From: an uncultured Lachnospiraceae bacterium
Lineage (GTDB): Bacteria; Bacillota; Clostridia; Lachnospirales; Lachnospiraceae
Reading direction: 5' to 3'
Assembly (NCBI GenBank): GCA_902762905.1
Contig: CACWQE010000022.1
Span: 1-51,559 of the forward strand
DNA: 51,559 nucleotides
The first letter of the stretch is position 1, and every line of letters starts with the position of its first letter. A program made the translations under genes and the position numbers. This document shows positions 8,214-17,952 of this stretch, in pieces. The notes beneath the pieces are model-generated. The model did not search any database. It saw nothing but the letters and a program-made list of their open reading frames with translations, and was not told the origin of the DNA.

Positions 8214-9833
8214 ATGGAACAATTTACAGGAAAGTCAATTTTTAAGGGCACGGCCATTGGACGTGTGTTATTTTATTCAAAGAATCAGCAGCAGGTAAAG
8301 CGTGCGAAGGTGGAAGATCCGGAAGCAGAGATTGCCAGATATGAAGAAGCGAAAGCAAAGGCAATTGAACAGTTAGGGGCATTGCATGATAAGGCATTAG
8401 CAGAGGTAGGAGAAGCCAATGCAATGATCTTCGAAGTACACGCGATGATGTTAGAGGATGATGATTATAACGAGTCTGTATATAATATCATTCGGAATGA
8501 TAATGTGAATGCAGAGTTTGCGGTTGCAACGACAGGAGATAATTTCTCTGTCATGTTTGCGGAGATGGATGACGAATATTTCAAAGCAAGAGCCGCAGAC
8601 GTGAAAGATATTTCCGAGCGTGTGATCAGTGTGTTGATGGGACGTACAACCGATGGTGACTTGGGAGATGAGCCGGTAATCGTTGTGGCAGAAGATCTTG
8701 CTCCAAGTGAGACAGTGCAGATGGACAAGTCAAAGTTACTTGCATTTGTTACCCGGTTAGGATCATCCAATTCCCATACCGCAATTCTTGCAAGAACAAT
8801 GAATATTCCAGCTTTGATCGGTATTGATATCAAGGAAGAGTGGAATGGCAAGATGGCGATTGTAGATGGTAAGACAGGCACTTTCTATGTTGATCCAGAT
8901 GTGGCTACTTTAGAGAAGTATTTAGCAGAGAAGAAGAAGGAAGAAGAAGCAAGGGAACTCTTATCCCAGTTAAAGGGACAGCCGGATGAGACGGTAGATG
9001 GCAGACATATTCATTTATATGCCAATATCGGAAGTGTGGCGGACGTAACAAATGTATTAGCAAATGATGCAGCGGGAATCGGACTTTTCCGTAGTGAATT
9101 CCTATATTTAGAGAAAGACAATTATCCAACCGAGGAAGAACAGTTCCAGGTATATAAAACTGTGGCACAGAATATGGCTGGTAAGAAAGTTGTAATCCGT
9201 ACATTGGATATCGGAGCGGATAAGCAGGTGGATTACTTTAATATGGAACATGAAGAGAATCCGGCAATGGGATACCGTGCAATCCGAATCTGCTTAGATC
9301 GTGTAGAGATCTTTAAGACGCAGCTTCGTGCACTATACCGGGCTTCTGCATTTGGAACCATCTCTATTATGTTCCCGATGATCATTTCCGTAAAGGAAGT
9401 GCAGGAGATTAAGAAGATCTGTGCGGAAGTACGAGCAGAGTTAGATGCGAGTGGAATTGAATATGGTGATGTAGAGCTTGGTATTATGATCGAGACTCCG
9501 GCAGCTGTTATGATCTCTGATTTACTCGCCAAGGAAGTAGATTTCTTCAGTATTGGGACTAATGATCTGACACAGTATACATTGGCAATTGACCGTCAGA
9601 ATCCAAAGCTTGACAATATCTATGATTCCCACCATCCGGCAATCCTTCGTATGATTCAGATGGTTATCGATAATGGACACAAGGAAAACTGCTGGGTAGG
9701 AATCTGTGGAGAGCTTGGAGCGGATACATCTTTGACAGAGCAGTTTGTTAAGATGGGGATAGATGAGCTTTCCGTTTCGCCGACTTTTGTATTGCCGGTG
9801 CGTAAAGTGATTCGTGAAACTTCCTTCCACTAA
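8214..9833 (+). CDS. ptsI: Phosphoenolpyruvate-protein phosphotransferase (PTS Enzyme I)
   Basis: Transfers phosphate from PEP to His15 of HPr. The active-site histidine lies in GSSNSHTAILART near residue 190. The PEP-binding C-terminal barrel has GIGLFRSEFLYL, TLDIGADKQ, GYRAIRICLDR, the metal-binding E in GIMIETPAA, FSIGTNDLTQYTL and the catalytic cysteine in GICGELGAD. I chose the ATG at 8214, with GGAGG 7 nt upstream, giving 539 aa. An earlier in-frame ATG would add a non-homologous leader. It follows ptsH. The stop codon is followed after 5 nt by the structured element. Confidence 0.97.
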   Translation: MEQFTGKSIFKGTAIGRVLFYSKNQQQVKRAKVEDPEAEIARYEEAKAKAIEQLGALHDKALAEVGEANAMIFEVHAMMLEDDDYNESVYNIIRNDNVNAEFAVATTGDNFSVMFAEMDDEYFKARAADVKDISERVISVLMGRTTDGDLGDEPVIVVAEDLAPSETVQMDKSKLLAFVTRLGSSNSHTAILARTMNIPALIGIDIKEEWNGKMAIVDGKTGTFYVDPDVATLEKYLAEKKKEEEARELLSQLKGQPDETVDGRHIHLYANIGSVADVTNVLANDAAGIGLFRSEFLYLEKDNYPTEEEQFQVYKTVAQNMAGKKVVIRTLDIGADKQVDYFNMEHEENPAMGYRAIRICLDRVEIFKTQLRALYRASAFGTISIMFPMIISVKEVQEIKKICAEVRAELDASGIEYGDVELGIMIETPAAVMISDLLAKEVDFFSIGTNDLTQYTLAIDRQNPKLDNIYDSHHPAILRMIQMVIDNGHKENCWVGICGELGADTSLTEQFVKMGIDELSVSPTFVLPVRKVIRETSFH

Positions 9834-9838
9834 TTTAC

Positions 9839-10210
9839 CCCTTGCACAGCGTAAGTGAAGACGGACGCGCATGTTTGGGTTGTGAACCCGGCTTTGGGCG
9901 GTGTCATATTGCAGCAGGCACATTTGCATTACGGGCTCGCACGTAGCAGACACTAATGCTCCTTATAATAAGCGAACTCACCTAAAAGCGGATATGGATT
10001 TATGAGTGTATACACAAGTGATATGTATGCATTCTTAATCCATATCCGTTTTGTTCGTTCTGTTTATTACTACGTCGCAAAGTGCTGGCGTGCTCCACGT
10101 ACCTGCTTGCAAACATGACAGACCGCCTCTGCCGGGATTTACTTTTTTTAACATGCGCTGTTTACAACACAGATTAACTTACTGCTGTGCCTATCGCCCA
10201 CCCGAAGCCG
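9839..10210 (+). ncRNA. Copy L of the stop-adjacent structured element (after ptsI)
   Basis: Starts CCCTTGCACAGCGTAAGT. Long-range pairing read by hand from outside in: GCACAGC+GTAAGT (9844-9856) with ACTTAC+T+GCTGTGC (10177-10190); GCGCATGTT (9867-9875) with AACATGCGC (10150-10158); GTGAA (9882-9886) with TTTAC (10138-10142); CCCGGC (9887-9892) with GCCGGG (10131-10136); GGCGG (9897-9901) with CCGCC (10123-10127); TGTCAT (9902-9907) with ATGACA (10115-10120); TTGCA+GCAGG (9909-9918) with CCTGC+T+TGCAA (10102-10112). An apical hairpin lies at 9984-10052. The 3' tail TATCGCCCACCCGAAGCCG (10192-10210) is shared with copy R. No ORF is conserved. RNA is inferred from structure and location; expression is unknown, and a DNA-level role is possible. 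Confidence 0.75.
9984..10052 (+). terminator. Long apical hairpin in copy L, terminator-like
   Basis: An A-tract, then CGGATATGGATT paired with AATCCATATCCG (12 bp), continued inward by GAGTGTATAC with GTATGCATTC, and followed by TTTTGTTC. It could end transcription, but it sits inside the larger rod and the sequence after it is also conserved in copy C. Copy C has A for G in one arm, turning a G-U pair into A-U. Confidence 0.55.
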
Positions 10211-10304
10211 ACTGACGTTAATAGGCTCCGGGACCTTGATTGTAAATAAAATTGATGATTTAACTACGAAACATATATATTACCTGATATAAGAAAAGAA
10301 AAAG

Positions 10305-10384
10305 AAAACTGGATGTAGATTAAGGATACACACTTATACTTAGTGTTCGTATGCCTAATCAACATCCAGCTTTTACGTATACAG
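10305..10384. terminator. Central bidirectional terminator between ptsI and pyrG elements
   Basis: AAAA then CTGGATGT (10309-10316) pairs with ACATCCAG (10372-10379) followed by TTTT. The stem continues with GATTA/TAATC, GG/CC, ATAC/GTAT and ACACT/AGTGT. A-rich sequence on the left and T-rich sequence on the right make it usable from both strands. It lies midway between copies L and R, so each mRNA would carry its whole element before ending here. Confidence 0.6.
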
Positions 10385-10486
10385 TAAGTCATGCATATAC
10401 TATATACATCCTTAAAATTGTCAGTTCTAAAAATTCTTGTTCCCTTTAAACTGTCATTACGATAGATTACCGGCACTAACGACAAA

Positions 10487-10843
10487 ACGGCTTCGGGGTG
10501 GCGATAAGCATAGCGTAGTAGATTCTGATGCAAACAGCGCGAAACACAATAACGTAAATATCGGTTGCAAGGATATAACATTTATCATAAGCAGGTACTT
10601 CAGAACCGCCGGTACTTGAATGTGCCACATGACCTATATATGCCTTGAGAAAATGTCCTGCGTTAGCCGAGCAAGGTGCAGACTTTTTGAAAGGCAATGT
10701 CTAAAAAATGAAAGGCACATTCTTAGTATCCGTTGCGAGTGATGAGTAGCGAGAGCGTGCCTGCTATGATATGTTATATCCAAAACAACCGATTTGAAAA
10801 ATAATATTTCGCGCGTCCGTCCGTTACTTACGCTGTGCAAGGG
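10487..10843 (-). ncRNA. Copy R of the stop-adjacent structured element (after pyrG)
   Basis: Read on the minus strand it begins 9 nt after the pyrG stop with CCCTTGCACAGCGTAAGT and ACGGACGGACGCGC. It folds like copy L but with different bases. Plus-strand pairings: 10829-10838 with 10508-10517 (9 of 10 pairs); TTTCGCGC (10807-10814) with GCGCGAAA (10537-10544); CAACCGAT (10786-10793) with ATCGGTTG (10560-10567); TGTTATATCC (10772-10781) with GGATATAACA (10571-10580); CCTGC+TATGATA (10760-10771) with TATCATA+A+GCAGG (10583-10595). The bulge (U on the element strand) sits where copy L has it. The 3' tail reads TATCGCCCACCCCGAAGCCG. A peripheral stem pairs 10619-10626 with 10714-10721. Confidence 0.75.
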
Positions 10844-10852
10844 TAAAATGTG

Positions 10853-12463
10853 TTAGCGGTTTTCCTGGTGAGCAAGTGCAGCCGCAATAAATCCCTTAAA
10901 CAATGGATGTGGTTTGTTTGGACGAGATTTGAATTCCGGATGTGCCTGTGTTCCGATGAACCATGGGTGACTTGGAATCTCAATCATCTCAACGATATGT
11001 CCGTCTGGAGACTGTCCAACTAAGTCCATTCCGTTTGCAACTAAAGCTTCCCGGTAATCATTATTTACTTCGTAACGGTGACGATGACGTTCTGAGATTT
11101 CCTTCGTGCCGTATAATTCATAGGACTTAGAGCCTTCCTTTAATACACATGGATATGCGCCAAGACGTAGCGTTCCACCAAGATCGGTCACGCCGTCCTG
11201 ATCTGGCATAATGTGGATTACCTGATGGACACTGCTTGGATTAAATTCGCTGGAATGTGCATCGTGATAACCTAAGACATTTCTTGCAAATTCAACAATT
11301 GTAAGCTGCATACCAAGGCAAAGACCAAGGTAAGGAACATTGTTCTCGCGGGCATACTTGATCGCACTGATCATTCCTTCAATACCACGATCACCAAAGC
11401 CGCCAGGAACGATGATACCATCAGCATCCTTCAACTGCTCTGCCACATTGTCATCATTTAATAATTCGGAATCCATCCACATGATCTCTAAGTCAGAGTT
11501 GCAGGCAAAAGAGCTATGCTTTAATGCTTCTACAACAGAGATATAGGCATCATGGAGAGATACATATTTACCTACTAAAGCGATCTTTACTTTCTTGACC
11601 GGATTCTTCCAACGATCGATCATGGCGATCCAGTCATCAAGATCTGGTTTCGGACAGTCAACTTTCAGGCATTTGCAGACCACATCTGCAAGATGTTCTT
11701 TCTCCATAGCAAGCGGAACTTCATATAATACATCTACATCCAAGTTCTGGATAACATTTTCACTTGGTACATTACAGAATAGGGCAATCTTATCCTTCAT
11801 TCCATCTTCTAACGGATAATCGGAACGGCATACCAAAATGTCAGGCTGAATACCAAGTGCCTGCAGATTTTTAACACTTGCCTGTGTCGGTTTTGTTTTC
11901 ATCTCACCAGAGGCTTTTAAGTATGGAATCAAAGTAACGTGAATCATGATACAGTTGTCATGACCTACGGTATGCTGGAACTGACGGATTGCCTCTAAGA
12001 AAGGCTGGCTCTCGATATCACCGACTGTACCACCTACCTCGATAATTGCAAATTCGGTATCTTTGGAATCCATATTACGGTAGAAACGGCTCTGAATCTC
12101 GTTGGTGATATGTGGAATAACCTGAACGGTATGTCCGCCGAAGTCACCGCGGCGTTCCTTCTGTAAAATGCTCCAATATACTTTACCGGTTGTGATATTG
12201 GATTTCTTATTCAGGCTTTCGTCGATGAAACGCTCATAATGTCCAAGGTCGAGATCCGTCTCGGCACCGTCATCAGTTACGAATACTTCGCCGTGCTGGA
12301 TTGGATTCATGGTTCCCGGGTCAATGTTGATATAAGGGTCAAACTTCTGACAGGTTACTTTGTAGCCTCTTGCTTTGAGAAGTCTTCCTAATGAAGCGGC
12401 AGTGATTCCTTTACCTAAACCGGATACAACACCGCCAGTGACAAATACATATTTGACTGCCAT
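10853..12463 (-). CDS. pyrG: CTP synthase
   Basis: Makes CTP from UTP, ATP and glutamine. The N-terminal synthase domain opens with the hallmark [17 protein letters not shown] (P-loop). The C-terminal glutamine amidotransferase domain has the nucleophile in YLGLCLGMQ and the His/Glu pair in GTQAHPEF. 536 aa is the normal length. GGAGG precedes the ATG. It converges on ptsI and is transcribed alone from the promoter at 12529-12557. The structured element begins 9 nt after its stop. I see no attenuator in its leader. Confidence 0.98.
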   Translation of the reverse strand: MAVKYVFVTGGVVSGLGKGITAASLGRLLKARGYKVTCQKFDPYINIDPGTMNPIQHGEVFVTDDGAETDLDLGHYERFIDESLNKKSNITTGKVYWSILQKERRGDFGGHTVQVIPHITNEIQSRFYRNMDSKDTEFAIIEVGGTVGDIESQPFLEAIRQFQHTVGHDNCIMIHVTLIPYLKASGEMKTKPTQASVKNLQALGIQPDILVCRSDYPLEDGMKDKIALFCNVPSENVIQNLDVDVLYEVPLAMEKEHLADVVCKCLKVDCPKPDLDDWIAMIDRWKNPVKKVKIALVGKYVSLHDAYISVVEALKHSSFACNSDLEIMWMDSELLNDDNVAEQLKDADGIIVPGGFGDRGIEGMISAIKYARENNVPYLGLCLGMQLTIVEFARNVLGYHDAHSSEFNPSSVHQVIHIMPDQDGVTDLGGTLRLGAYPCVLKEGSKSYELYGTKEISERHRHRYEVNNDYREALVANGMDLVGQSPDGHIVEMIEIPSHPWFIGTQAHPEFKSRPNKPHPLFKGFIAAALAHQENR

Positions 12464-12528
12464 TTATTTTTCCTCCGTATTTGATAGTTATATAATAAAA
12501 ATAATGAATTAACACAAATTCATAACTT

Positions 12529-12557
12529 ATAATATATGAAATAGGGTGGTTAGTCAA
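12529..12557 (-). promoter_or_regulatory. Promoter for pyrG
   Basis: On the minus strand TTGACT (12552-12557), 17 nt, TATTAT (12529-12534), about 70 nt before the pyrG start. The rest of the 370 nt divergent gap with ftsH (12464-12833) is AT-rich with short palindromes but holds no gene or strong motif that I can name. Confidence 0.65.
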
Positions 12558-12833
12558 TTCAAAATCACAGGTTTTTTCACAGAATCTACATGAAAATATA
12601 TTTGCTAATTCCTACATGAACCGATATAATGTACATTGTATGTTTTTGGATGATATAGGAGATTCTATTTCTATATAGAATATACAGTATATTAGAATTC
12701 CATACTATGAGTAGGTGCGAATGATTGCAGAGGTTATATTAAGTTAATGTAAGGTTGCATAGCTGACTATGAATTCTGTGTAGAAGATGATTTTGCAAAT
12801 ACTTAAATGTATTCACAATAGGAGGATAAACGA

Positions 12834-14867
12834 TTGGAAGAAAACGGAAAACAAAACAACAATGACCAGAACAACAATGGAAAGAAGCCACAGAATCGTA
12901 GTTTTATTTTCATGTTGGTGGTATCCATCGGCTTGACGCTGCTATTTTTCTATGCATATAGCAGATACCAGACAAGCCAGCAGGTGGAGATCTCGTATAG
13001 TCAGTTTCTTGATATGTTAGACAAGGGCGAGGTTGAGAAAGTGCGGATCTACAGTTCTTCATTGGAAATCGTACCGAAGACCGATAAGAAGTCTAAGAAT
13101 ACGTTGAAGAAGACATATTATGCGACAAGAATATCTGATCTTAAGTTAGTGGATCGGTTAGAGGAAGCTAAGAAGAATGGAGAGTTAGATTATACGGCGG
13201 TAGATGAGAGTAATACGGCTATGATCGGTAATATCCTTTCCTGGGTATTGATGATCGGTGTCTTCTATGTAATTATCTGGCTGTTCATGCGCTCAATGTC
13301 AAAAGGTGGCGGTATGATGGGCGTTGGCAAGAGTAATGCCAAGATGTATGTTGAGAAGAAGACAGGTGTTACTTTTGCAGACGTAGCCGGACAGGAAGAG
13401 TCTAAGGAATCTTTAAAGGAGATGGTAGATTTCCTGCATAATCCAAAGAAATATTTAGAGATTGGTGCAAAACTTCCGAAGGGTGCGTTGTTAGTCGGCC
13501 CTCCGGGAACTGGTAAGACATTGCTTGCCAAGGCGGTAGCAGGAGAGGCAAATGTACCATTTTTCTCATTGTCAGGTTCTGATTTTGTAGAGTTATATGT
13601 TGGTGTGGGTGCATCACGAGTAAGAGATCTGTTCAAGCAGGCAAATTCGATGGCACCATGTATCATTTTTATTGATGAGATTGATGCGATCGGTCGAAGC
13701 AGAGACAGTAAGTATGGCGGCGGAGATTCCGAGAGAGAGCAGACGTTGAATCAGTTGCTTTCAGAGATGGATGGATTTGATACCTCGAAAGGTATCGTCA
13801 TCTTAGCAGCAACGAACCGGCCGGAGGTGTTAGATAAGGCGTTACTTCGTCCGGGACGTTTTGACCGTCGTGTTATTGTGGAGAAGCCGGACCTTAAAGG
13901 ACGAATTGAGACCCTTAAAGTACATGCGAAGAATGTAAAGATGGATGAGACGGTCGACTTCAAGGAGCTGGCACTGGCAACCTCAGGAGCAGTGGGAGCC
14001 GATCTTGCGAATATTATCAATGAAGCAGCACTTGCAGCAGTAAAGGCTGGCAGAGAGTATGTGACGCAGGCAGATCTGTTTGAGTCAGTAGAGGTTGTAT
14101 TTGCCGGTAAAGAGAAGAAGGATCGCATCTTAAGTAAGCAGGAGAAACAGATTGTTGCATATCATGAGACGGGTCATGCATTATGTATTGCATTACAGAA
14201 GCATACCGAGCCGGTACAGAAGATTACGATCATTCCAAGAACAATGGGATCGCTTGGATATGTTATGCAGGTGCCGGAGGAAGAGAAGTATCTGAATACA
14301 CAGGCTGAGATGGAAGCGGATATTGTGACATTCCTTGCTGGTCGTGCAGCAGAGGCAATCAAGTTCCCTTCCGTTACAACGGGAGCATCGAATGATATCG
14401 AGCAGGCAACGAATATGGCAAGACGGATGATCACCATGTATGGTATGTCAGATGAGTTTGGAATGGTTGCATTAGAGTCTGTTCAGAACCGTTATCTGGA
14501 TGGTCGTTCTGTGATGAACTGTTCCGAAGAGACGGCAACGAAGATTGATGATGAAGTACGCCGGATCATTAAGGAATCTTATCAGAAGGCATATGATCTG
14601 TTGAAGGCGAATGAATCTGTATTGGATGCACTTGCGAAGTTCCTGATCGAGAAAGAGACGATCACGGGCAAAGAGTTCATGAAGATCTATACAGAGATTA
14701 CCGGAGAGAATCTGAAGGCTGCAACTGAGGACGGACAGGAAGTGGATTCTGCAGTAGAGAGCATGGAACAGGCAGTGGAAACAGAGCATCAGACAGAGCC
14801 GGGCGTTGAAGAAGCAGGTGCTGTGGAATCAACGGAGATATCTGGGGATGAACACAAAGAAGAGTAG
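12834..14867 (+). CDS. ftsH: ATP-dependent zinc metalloprotease FtsH
   Basis: Membrane-bound AAA+ protease for quality control and turnover of regulatory proteins. In order: a short Asn-rich N-terminus, TM1 ([19 protein letters not shown]), an extracellular segment, TM2 near residue 135, Walker A GPPGTGKT, Walker [13 protein letters not shown], the SRH region with arginines in [10 protein letters not shown], and the zinc motif HETGH. An acidic tail of about 50 residues follows. The start is a TTG at 12834 with AGGAGG 8 nt upstream; no better ATG exists before the first TM. 677 aa is usual. A terminator hairpin follows. Confidence 0.96.
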   Translation: MEENGKQNNNDQNNNGKKPQNRSFIFMLVVSIGLTLLFFYAYSRYQTSQQVEISYSQFLDMLDKGEVEKVRIYSSSLEIVPKTDKKSKNTLKKTYYATRISDLKLVDRLEEAKKNGELDYTAVDESNTAMIGNILSWVLMIGVFYVIIWLFMRSMSKGGGMMGVGKSNAKMYVEKKTGVTFADVAGQEESKESLKEMVDFLHNPKKYLEIGAKLPKGALLVGPPGTGKTLLAKAVAGEANVPFFSLSGSDFVELYVGVGASRVRDLFKQANSMAPCIIFIDEIDAIGRSRDSKYGGGDSEREQTLNQLLSEMDGFDTSKGIVILAATNRPEVLDKALLRPGRFDRRVIVEKPDLKGRIETLKVHAKNVKMDETVDFKELALATSGAVGADLANIINEAALAAVKAGREYVTQADLFESVEVVFAGKEKKDRILSKQEKQIVAYHETGHALCIALQKHTEPVQKITIIPRTMGSLGYVMQVPEEEKYLNTQAEMEADIVTFLAGRAAEAIKFPSVTTGASNDIEQATNMARRMITMYGMSDEFGMVALESVQNRYLDGRSVMNCSEETATKIDDEVRRIIKESYQKAYDLLKANESVLDALAKFLIEKETITGKEFMKIYTEITGENLKAATEDGQEVDSAVESMEQAVETEHQTEPGVEEAGAVESTEISGDEHKEE

Positions 14868-14912
14868 GCATTGTTTTATAGTATCTTGTATAGAGAAAGA
14901 AACATATGGTAC

Positions 14913-14956
14913 AATACGACTGATTCGGAATGAGATTCCGGATTGGTCGTATTTTT
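14913..14956 (+). terminator. Terminator after ftsH
   Basis: AATACGACTGATTCGGAAT pairs with ATTCCGGATTGGTCGTATT through a 3 nt loop (two G-U pairs) and runs into TTTT. It sits just upstream of uvrC, whose promoter I cannot place. Confidence 0.8.
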
Positions 14957-14991
14957 ACTTTTTAGAAGATTCTATTGTTGAGGAATAGAGT

Positions 14992-16815
14992 ATGAAAGAT
15001 GGATTTGATTTAAAAGAAGAATTGAAGAAATTACCGGATTCGCCGGGTGTGTATCTGATGCATGATAAGAATGATGAGATCATTTATGTGGGTAAGGCAA
15101 TCAAGCTGAAACGACGTGTCAGTTCTTACTTCCGGCACATGAACAACCGGAGTCCGAAGATTGAGAAAATGATTACGCTGATCGATTATTTTGAGTATAT
15201 TGTAACCGATTCTGAGTTAGAAGCGTTAGTATTAGAGAATAATCTGATCAAGGAACATAAGCCGAAATATAACACGATGTTGAAGGATGACAAGAGTTAT
15301 CCGTTTATGAAGGTGACGGTGCAGGAGGATTTTCCAAGGGTATTGTTTGCCCGGCAGATGAAACGGGACGGAGCAAAATATTTTGGTCCTTATACAAGTG
15401 CAGCGGCGGTGAAGGATACGATTGAGCTGATCCAGAAATTATACGGGATCCGGACCTGTAATAAGAGTCTTCCGAAGGAGATCGGATTGGGAAGACCATG
15501 CCTTTATCATCAGATGAAACAGTGTGCGGCACCGTGCCAGGGATATATTTCCAAGGAGGAATATGCACTTCGCATTGATAAGCTGTTAGGGTTCCTCAAT
15601 GGAGATTATAAGAAGGTGTTAGCGGAATTAGAGCAGAAGATGAAAGAGAAAGCCGCTGAATTAGAATTTGAGGAGGCGGCAGAGTACCGGGATCTAATTG
15701 AGAGCGTGCAGCATGTGACCGGTTCGCAGCGCGTAGTGAAGACAGGAGGTATTGACCGGGATGTGATCGCTATGGCGAGAAAGGGATTGGAGACGGTCGT
15801 ATCGGTGTTCTTTGTGCGGGATGGCAAGCTGCTTGGACGGGAACATTTTCATGTGGAACATTCGGAAGAGGATACAGGGAGTCAGATCGTTACGGCATTT
15901 ATCAAGCAGTACTACGAGGGGACGCCCTTTGTGCCAAATGAACTGCTGACCGAATTTGCGGTCGAGGAACAGGCATTGTTAGAGGAATGGTTAGGACAGA
16001 GAAGAGGTGGCAGAGTGCACATTATTACCCCGCAAAAGGGTGAGAAGTCGAAGATGATCGATCTTGCCAGGGAAAATGCATCTGTTGTGCTGTCCAGAGA
16101 TCTGGAGAAAATCAAACGGGAAGAGGCAAGAACGGTTGGTGCGGCCAATGAGTTGGCACAGATGTTGGGGCTCCCGTCAGCAGACCGCTTAGAGGCATTT
16201 GATATCTCCAATACAAGCGGATATCAGTCTGTAGCCTCTATGGTGGTATTTGAAAAAGGTCGTGCGAGAAAGAATGCTTACCGGAAGTTCAAGCTTCGGT
16301 CGGTAAGTGGACCGGATGATTATAAGAGTATGGAAGAGGTGCTGACCAGACGGTTTACGGATGAAAGGTTTGATGTGTACCCGGATATCCTGATGATGGA
16401 TGGTGGACGTGGACAGGTCAATGTGGCATTGAAAGTGCTCGATGAATTGCACCTGAATATTCCTGTGTGTGGTATGGTCAAAGACGATAATCACCGGACA
16501 AGAGGATTGTATTATAATAATAAAGAGATATCCTTTCCGCGTAACAGTGAGGTGTTTGGAATGATCACCCGGTTACAGGATGAGGTGCACCGGTTTGCGA
16601 TCACCTACCATAAGCAATTGCGGGGTAAAGAACAGGTGCACAGTATCTTAGATGACATCAGGGGGGTAGGACCTGCGAGAAGAAAGGCATTGATGCAGCA
16701 TTTTAAAGAGATTGGCAGGATCAAGGATGCTACGGTGGAGGAATTATCCGCTGTGGAGGGCGTGACACCGCAGGTGGCAGAGGAGATCTATCGCTTCTTC
16801 CATGAGGAGGAATGA
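14992..16815 (+). CDS. uvrC: UvrABC system protein C (excinuclease subunit)
   Basis: Makes the dual incisions in nucleotide excision repair. The N-terminal GIY-YIG nuclease is visible ([20 protein letters not shown]). A cysteine region ([20 protein letters not shown]) and a UVR motif ([10 protein letters not shown]) follow. The RNase H-like C-terminal nuclease has FDISNTSG and MMDGGRGQ, and a helix-hairpin-helix closes the protein ([18 protein letters not shown]). 607 aa is normal. GAGGAA precedes the ATG. It ends 3 nt from the convergent AraC-type gene with no terminator between. Confidence 0.97.
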   Translation: MKDGFDLKEELKKLPDSPGVYLMHDKNDEIIYVGKAIKLKRRVSSYFRHMNNRSPKIEKMITLIDYFEYIVTDSELEALVLENNLIKEHKPKYNTMLKDDKSYPFMKVTVQEDFPRVLFARQMKRDGAKYFGPYTSAAAVKDTIELIQKLYGIRTCNKSLPKEIGLGRPCLYHQMKQCAAPCQGYISKEEYALRIDKLLGFLNGDYKKVLAELEQKMKEKAAELEFEEAAEYRDLIESVQHVTGSQRVVKTGGIDRDVIAMARKGLETVVSVFFVRDGKLLGREHFHVEHSEEDTGSQIVTAFIKQYYEGTPFVPNELLTEFAVEEQALLEEWLGQRRGGRVHIITPQKGEKSKMIDLARENASVVLSRDLEKIKREEARTVGAANELAQMLGLPSADRLEAFDISNTSGYQSVASMVVFEKGRARKNAYRKFKLRSVSGPDDYKSMEEVLTRRFTDERFDVYPDILMMDGGRGQVNVALKVLDELHLNIPVCGMVKDDNHRTRGLYYNNKEISFPRNSEVFGMITRLQDEVHRFAITYHKQLRGKEQVHSILDDIRGVGPARRKALMQHFKEIGRIKDATVEELSAVEGVTPQVAEEIYRFFHEEE

Positions 16816-16818
16816 TCC

Positions 16819-17754
16819 TTATCTGTTAAGCTGTTGTTTTCGCATCTGCCGGGGCGTGATGCCGTATTTTTTCTTGAACATGCGGTTAAAGTTTGACAGA
16901 TTAGAAAACCCACATTGTAAAGAGATATCAAGAATGGAGTCCGTGGTATTGCCTAATAATGCACGGGCTTCCGTTACTCTGTAATCATTCACATATGTAA
17001 TGAAGCTCATTCCGGTATGTGCCTTGAAGAATTTCATGAAATGCGAGGGGCTGTAATGGCAGAAGGCGGCAATCTCATCAATGGTAATCTCTTCATAGTA
17101 ATGAGTTGACACATAACGAATGATATTTTTTAATTTTTCTTTGGATTTGTCTATAGAGGTATTCTCTTCTTCGGACAGAGGATGCGTGATCAGCAGATAC
17201 ATGATCTGTATCAATGCTCCTTTGATGGCAAGCTGATAACCATATCCTTTTTCGTCACTTTTATCATCCAGAAATTCTATAATGTCGATCAATTCCTGGT
17301 GGAGTGCCTGCCCGTGAGATATTTTGGTGCGGACGGGCAATTGATTTCTGAAAAGAGGATCCAGAAATTCCTGCTGGACAAGATCGTTATAGGGAGAGCA
17401 TAACAGATTCTTTGAAAAAAGAATGTTCTCGTATTCCATGGAAGTATTCGGATTCCCATCGATTGCATGTAAAGCACCAGGCAGGACAATGATGATATCA
17501 CCGGCGGAGACCTGGTATTTGAGGAAGTTGACGGTTACAATGCCACTGCCCTTTTTGATCACGATCATCTCGAATTCGCGGTGCCAGTGGACCGGAACAT
17601 GGGAAAAGTCCAACGGGATAGAGCAGATGTAGGTGTTATATGGAAAATTATCCTGAAAATGTACTTTGTTTTCATGCAGGTCATTGGAGTTAGCCGGTTC
17701 TGCTATATCGGTAGCAGGTGACGGTATGGTACTGTTATCAGAGATTGTTTGCAT
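16819..17754 (-). CDS. AraC-family regulator with cupin sensor domain
   Basis: 311 aa from the ATG at 17754, which has AGGAGG about 8 nt upstream; an ATG 27 nt earlier has none. The N-terminal cupin (VHWHREFEMIVIKKGSGIV, then SAGDIIIVLPGALHA) probably binds a small ligand. The C-terminal ~100 residues hold two helix-turn-helix units: TIDEIAAFCHYSPSHFMKFF, and a second ending NLSNFNRMFKKKYGITPRQMR. It is divergent from glgP, so it may control the maltodextrin locus. That link is inferred from position only. Confidence 0.9.
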   Translation of the reverse strand: MQTISDNSTIPSPATDIAEPANSNDLHENKVHFQDNFPYNTYICSIPLDFSHVPVHWHREFEMIVIKKGSGIVTVNFLKYQVSAGDIIIVLPGALHAIDGNPNTSMEYENILFSKNLLCSPYNDLVQQEFLDPLFRNQLPVRTKISHGQALHQELIDIIEFLDDKSDEKGYGYQLAIKGALIQIMYLLITHPLSEEENTSIDKSKEKLKNIIRYVSTHYYEEITIDEIAAFCHYSPSHFMKFFKAHTGMSFITYVNDYRVTEARALLGNTTDSILDISLQCGFSNLSNFNRMFKKKYGITPRQMRKQQLNR

Positions 17755-17852
17755 AAGAGCCTCCTTTTCTGTCTGGATCATTCTCGGCAGGTACGTAGCA
17801 TTAGTGCTTATAATGATAGAATTGTATCATATTATGCCATTATTATGCAAGT

Positions 17853-17867
17853 AAAACGTTTCCAATT
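17853..17867 (+). promoter_or_regulatory. cre-like / LacI-type operator upstream of glgP
   Basis: AAAACGTTTCCAATT has the central CGTTTCC core of CcpA or LacI-family sites and matches the two sites before the binding-protein gene (20331-20369). It lies in the 198 nt divergent gap between the AraC gene and glgP. An inverted repeat GTTGAAC (17889-17895) with GTTCAAC (17910-17916) follows. Confidence 0.55.
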
Positions 17868-17952
17868 CGTGATATTGTATCATTATCAGTTGAACATTTT
17901 GAAGAAAGAGTTCAACAACAGATAATTTTTATATGATGAAAGGGGTATCGTT

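Noticed and set aside
9839..10190. Integron attC site, or group I/II intron
   Set aside because: Stop-adjacent folded sites recall attC, but the genes are housekeeping chromosomal genes and no RYYYAAC/GTTRRRY core is seen. There is no GUGYG start or domain V for group II, and no convincing P7/S element for group I.
10264..10619. Reading frames of 60-105 codons inside the non-coding block
   Set aside because: No ribosome sites, no recognisable proteins, and they run through paired helices. The frames are not kept between copies L and R.
9838..10843. The whole 1 kb block as a single transposon (MITE) with terminal inverted repeats
   Set aside because: The ends are inverted repeats and extend slightly into TTTACCC(C), so this reading is possible. 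But each half folds independently into the same rod with its own 3' tail, and copies A and C follow single genes. Two elements placed tail to tail explain the data better. The sequence past 51559 would settle it.
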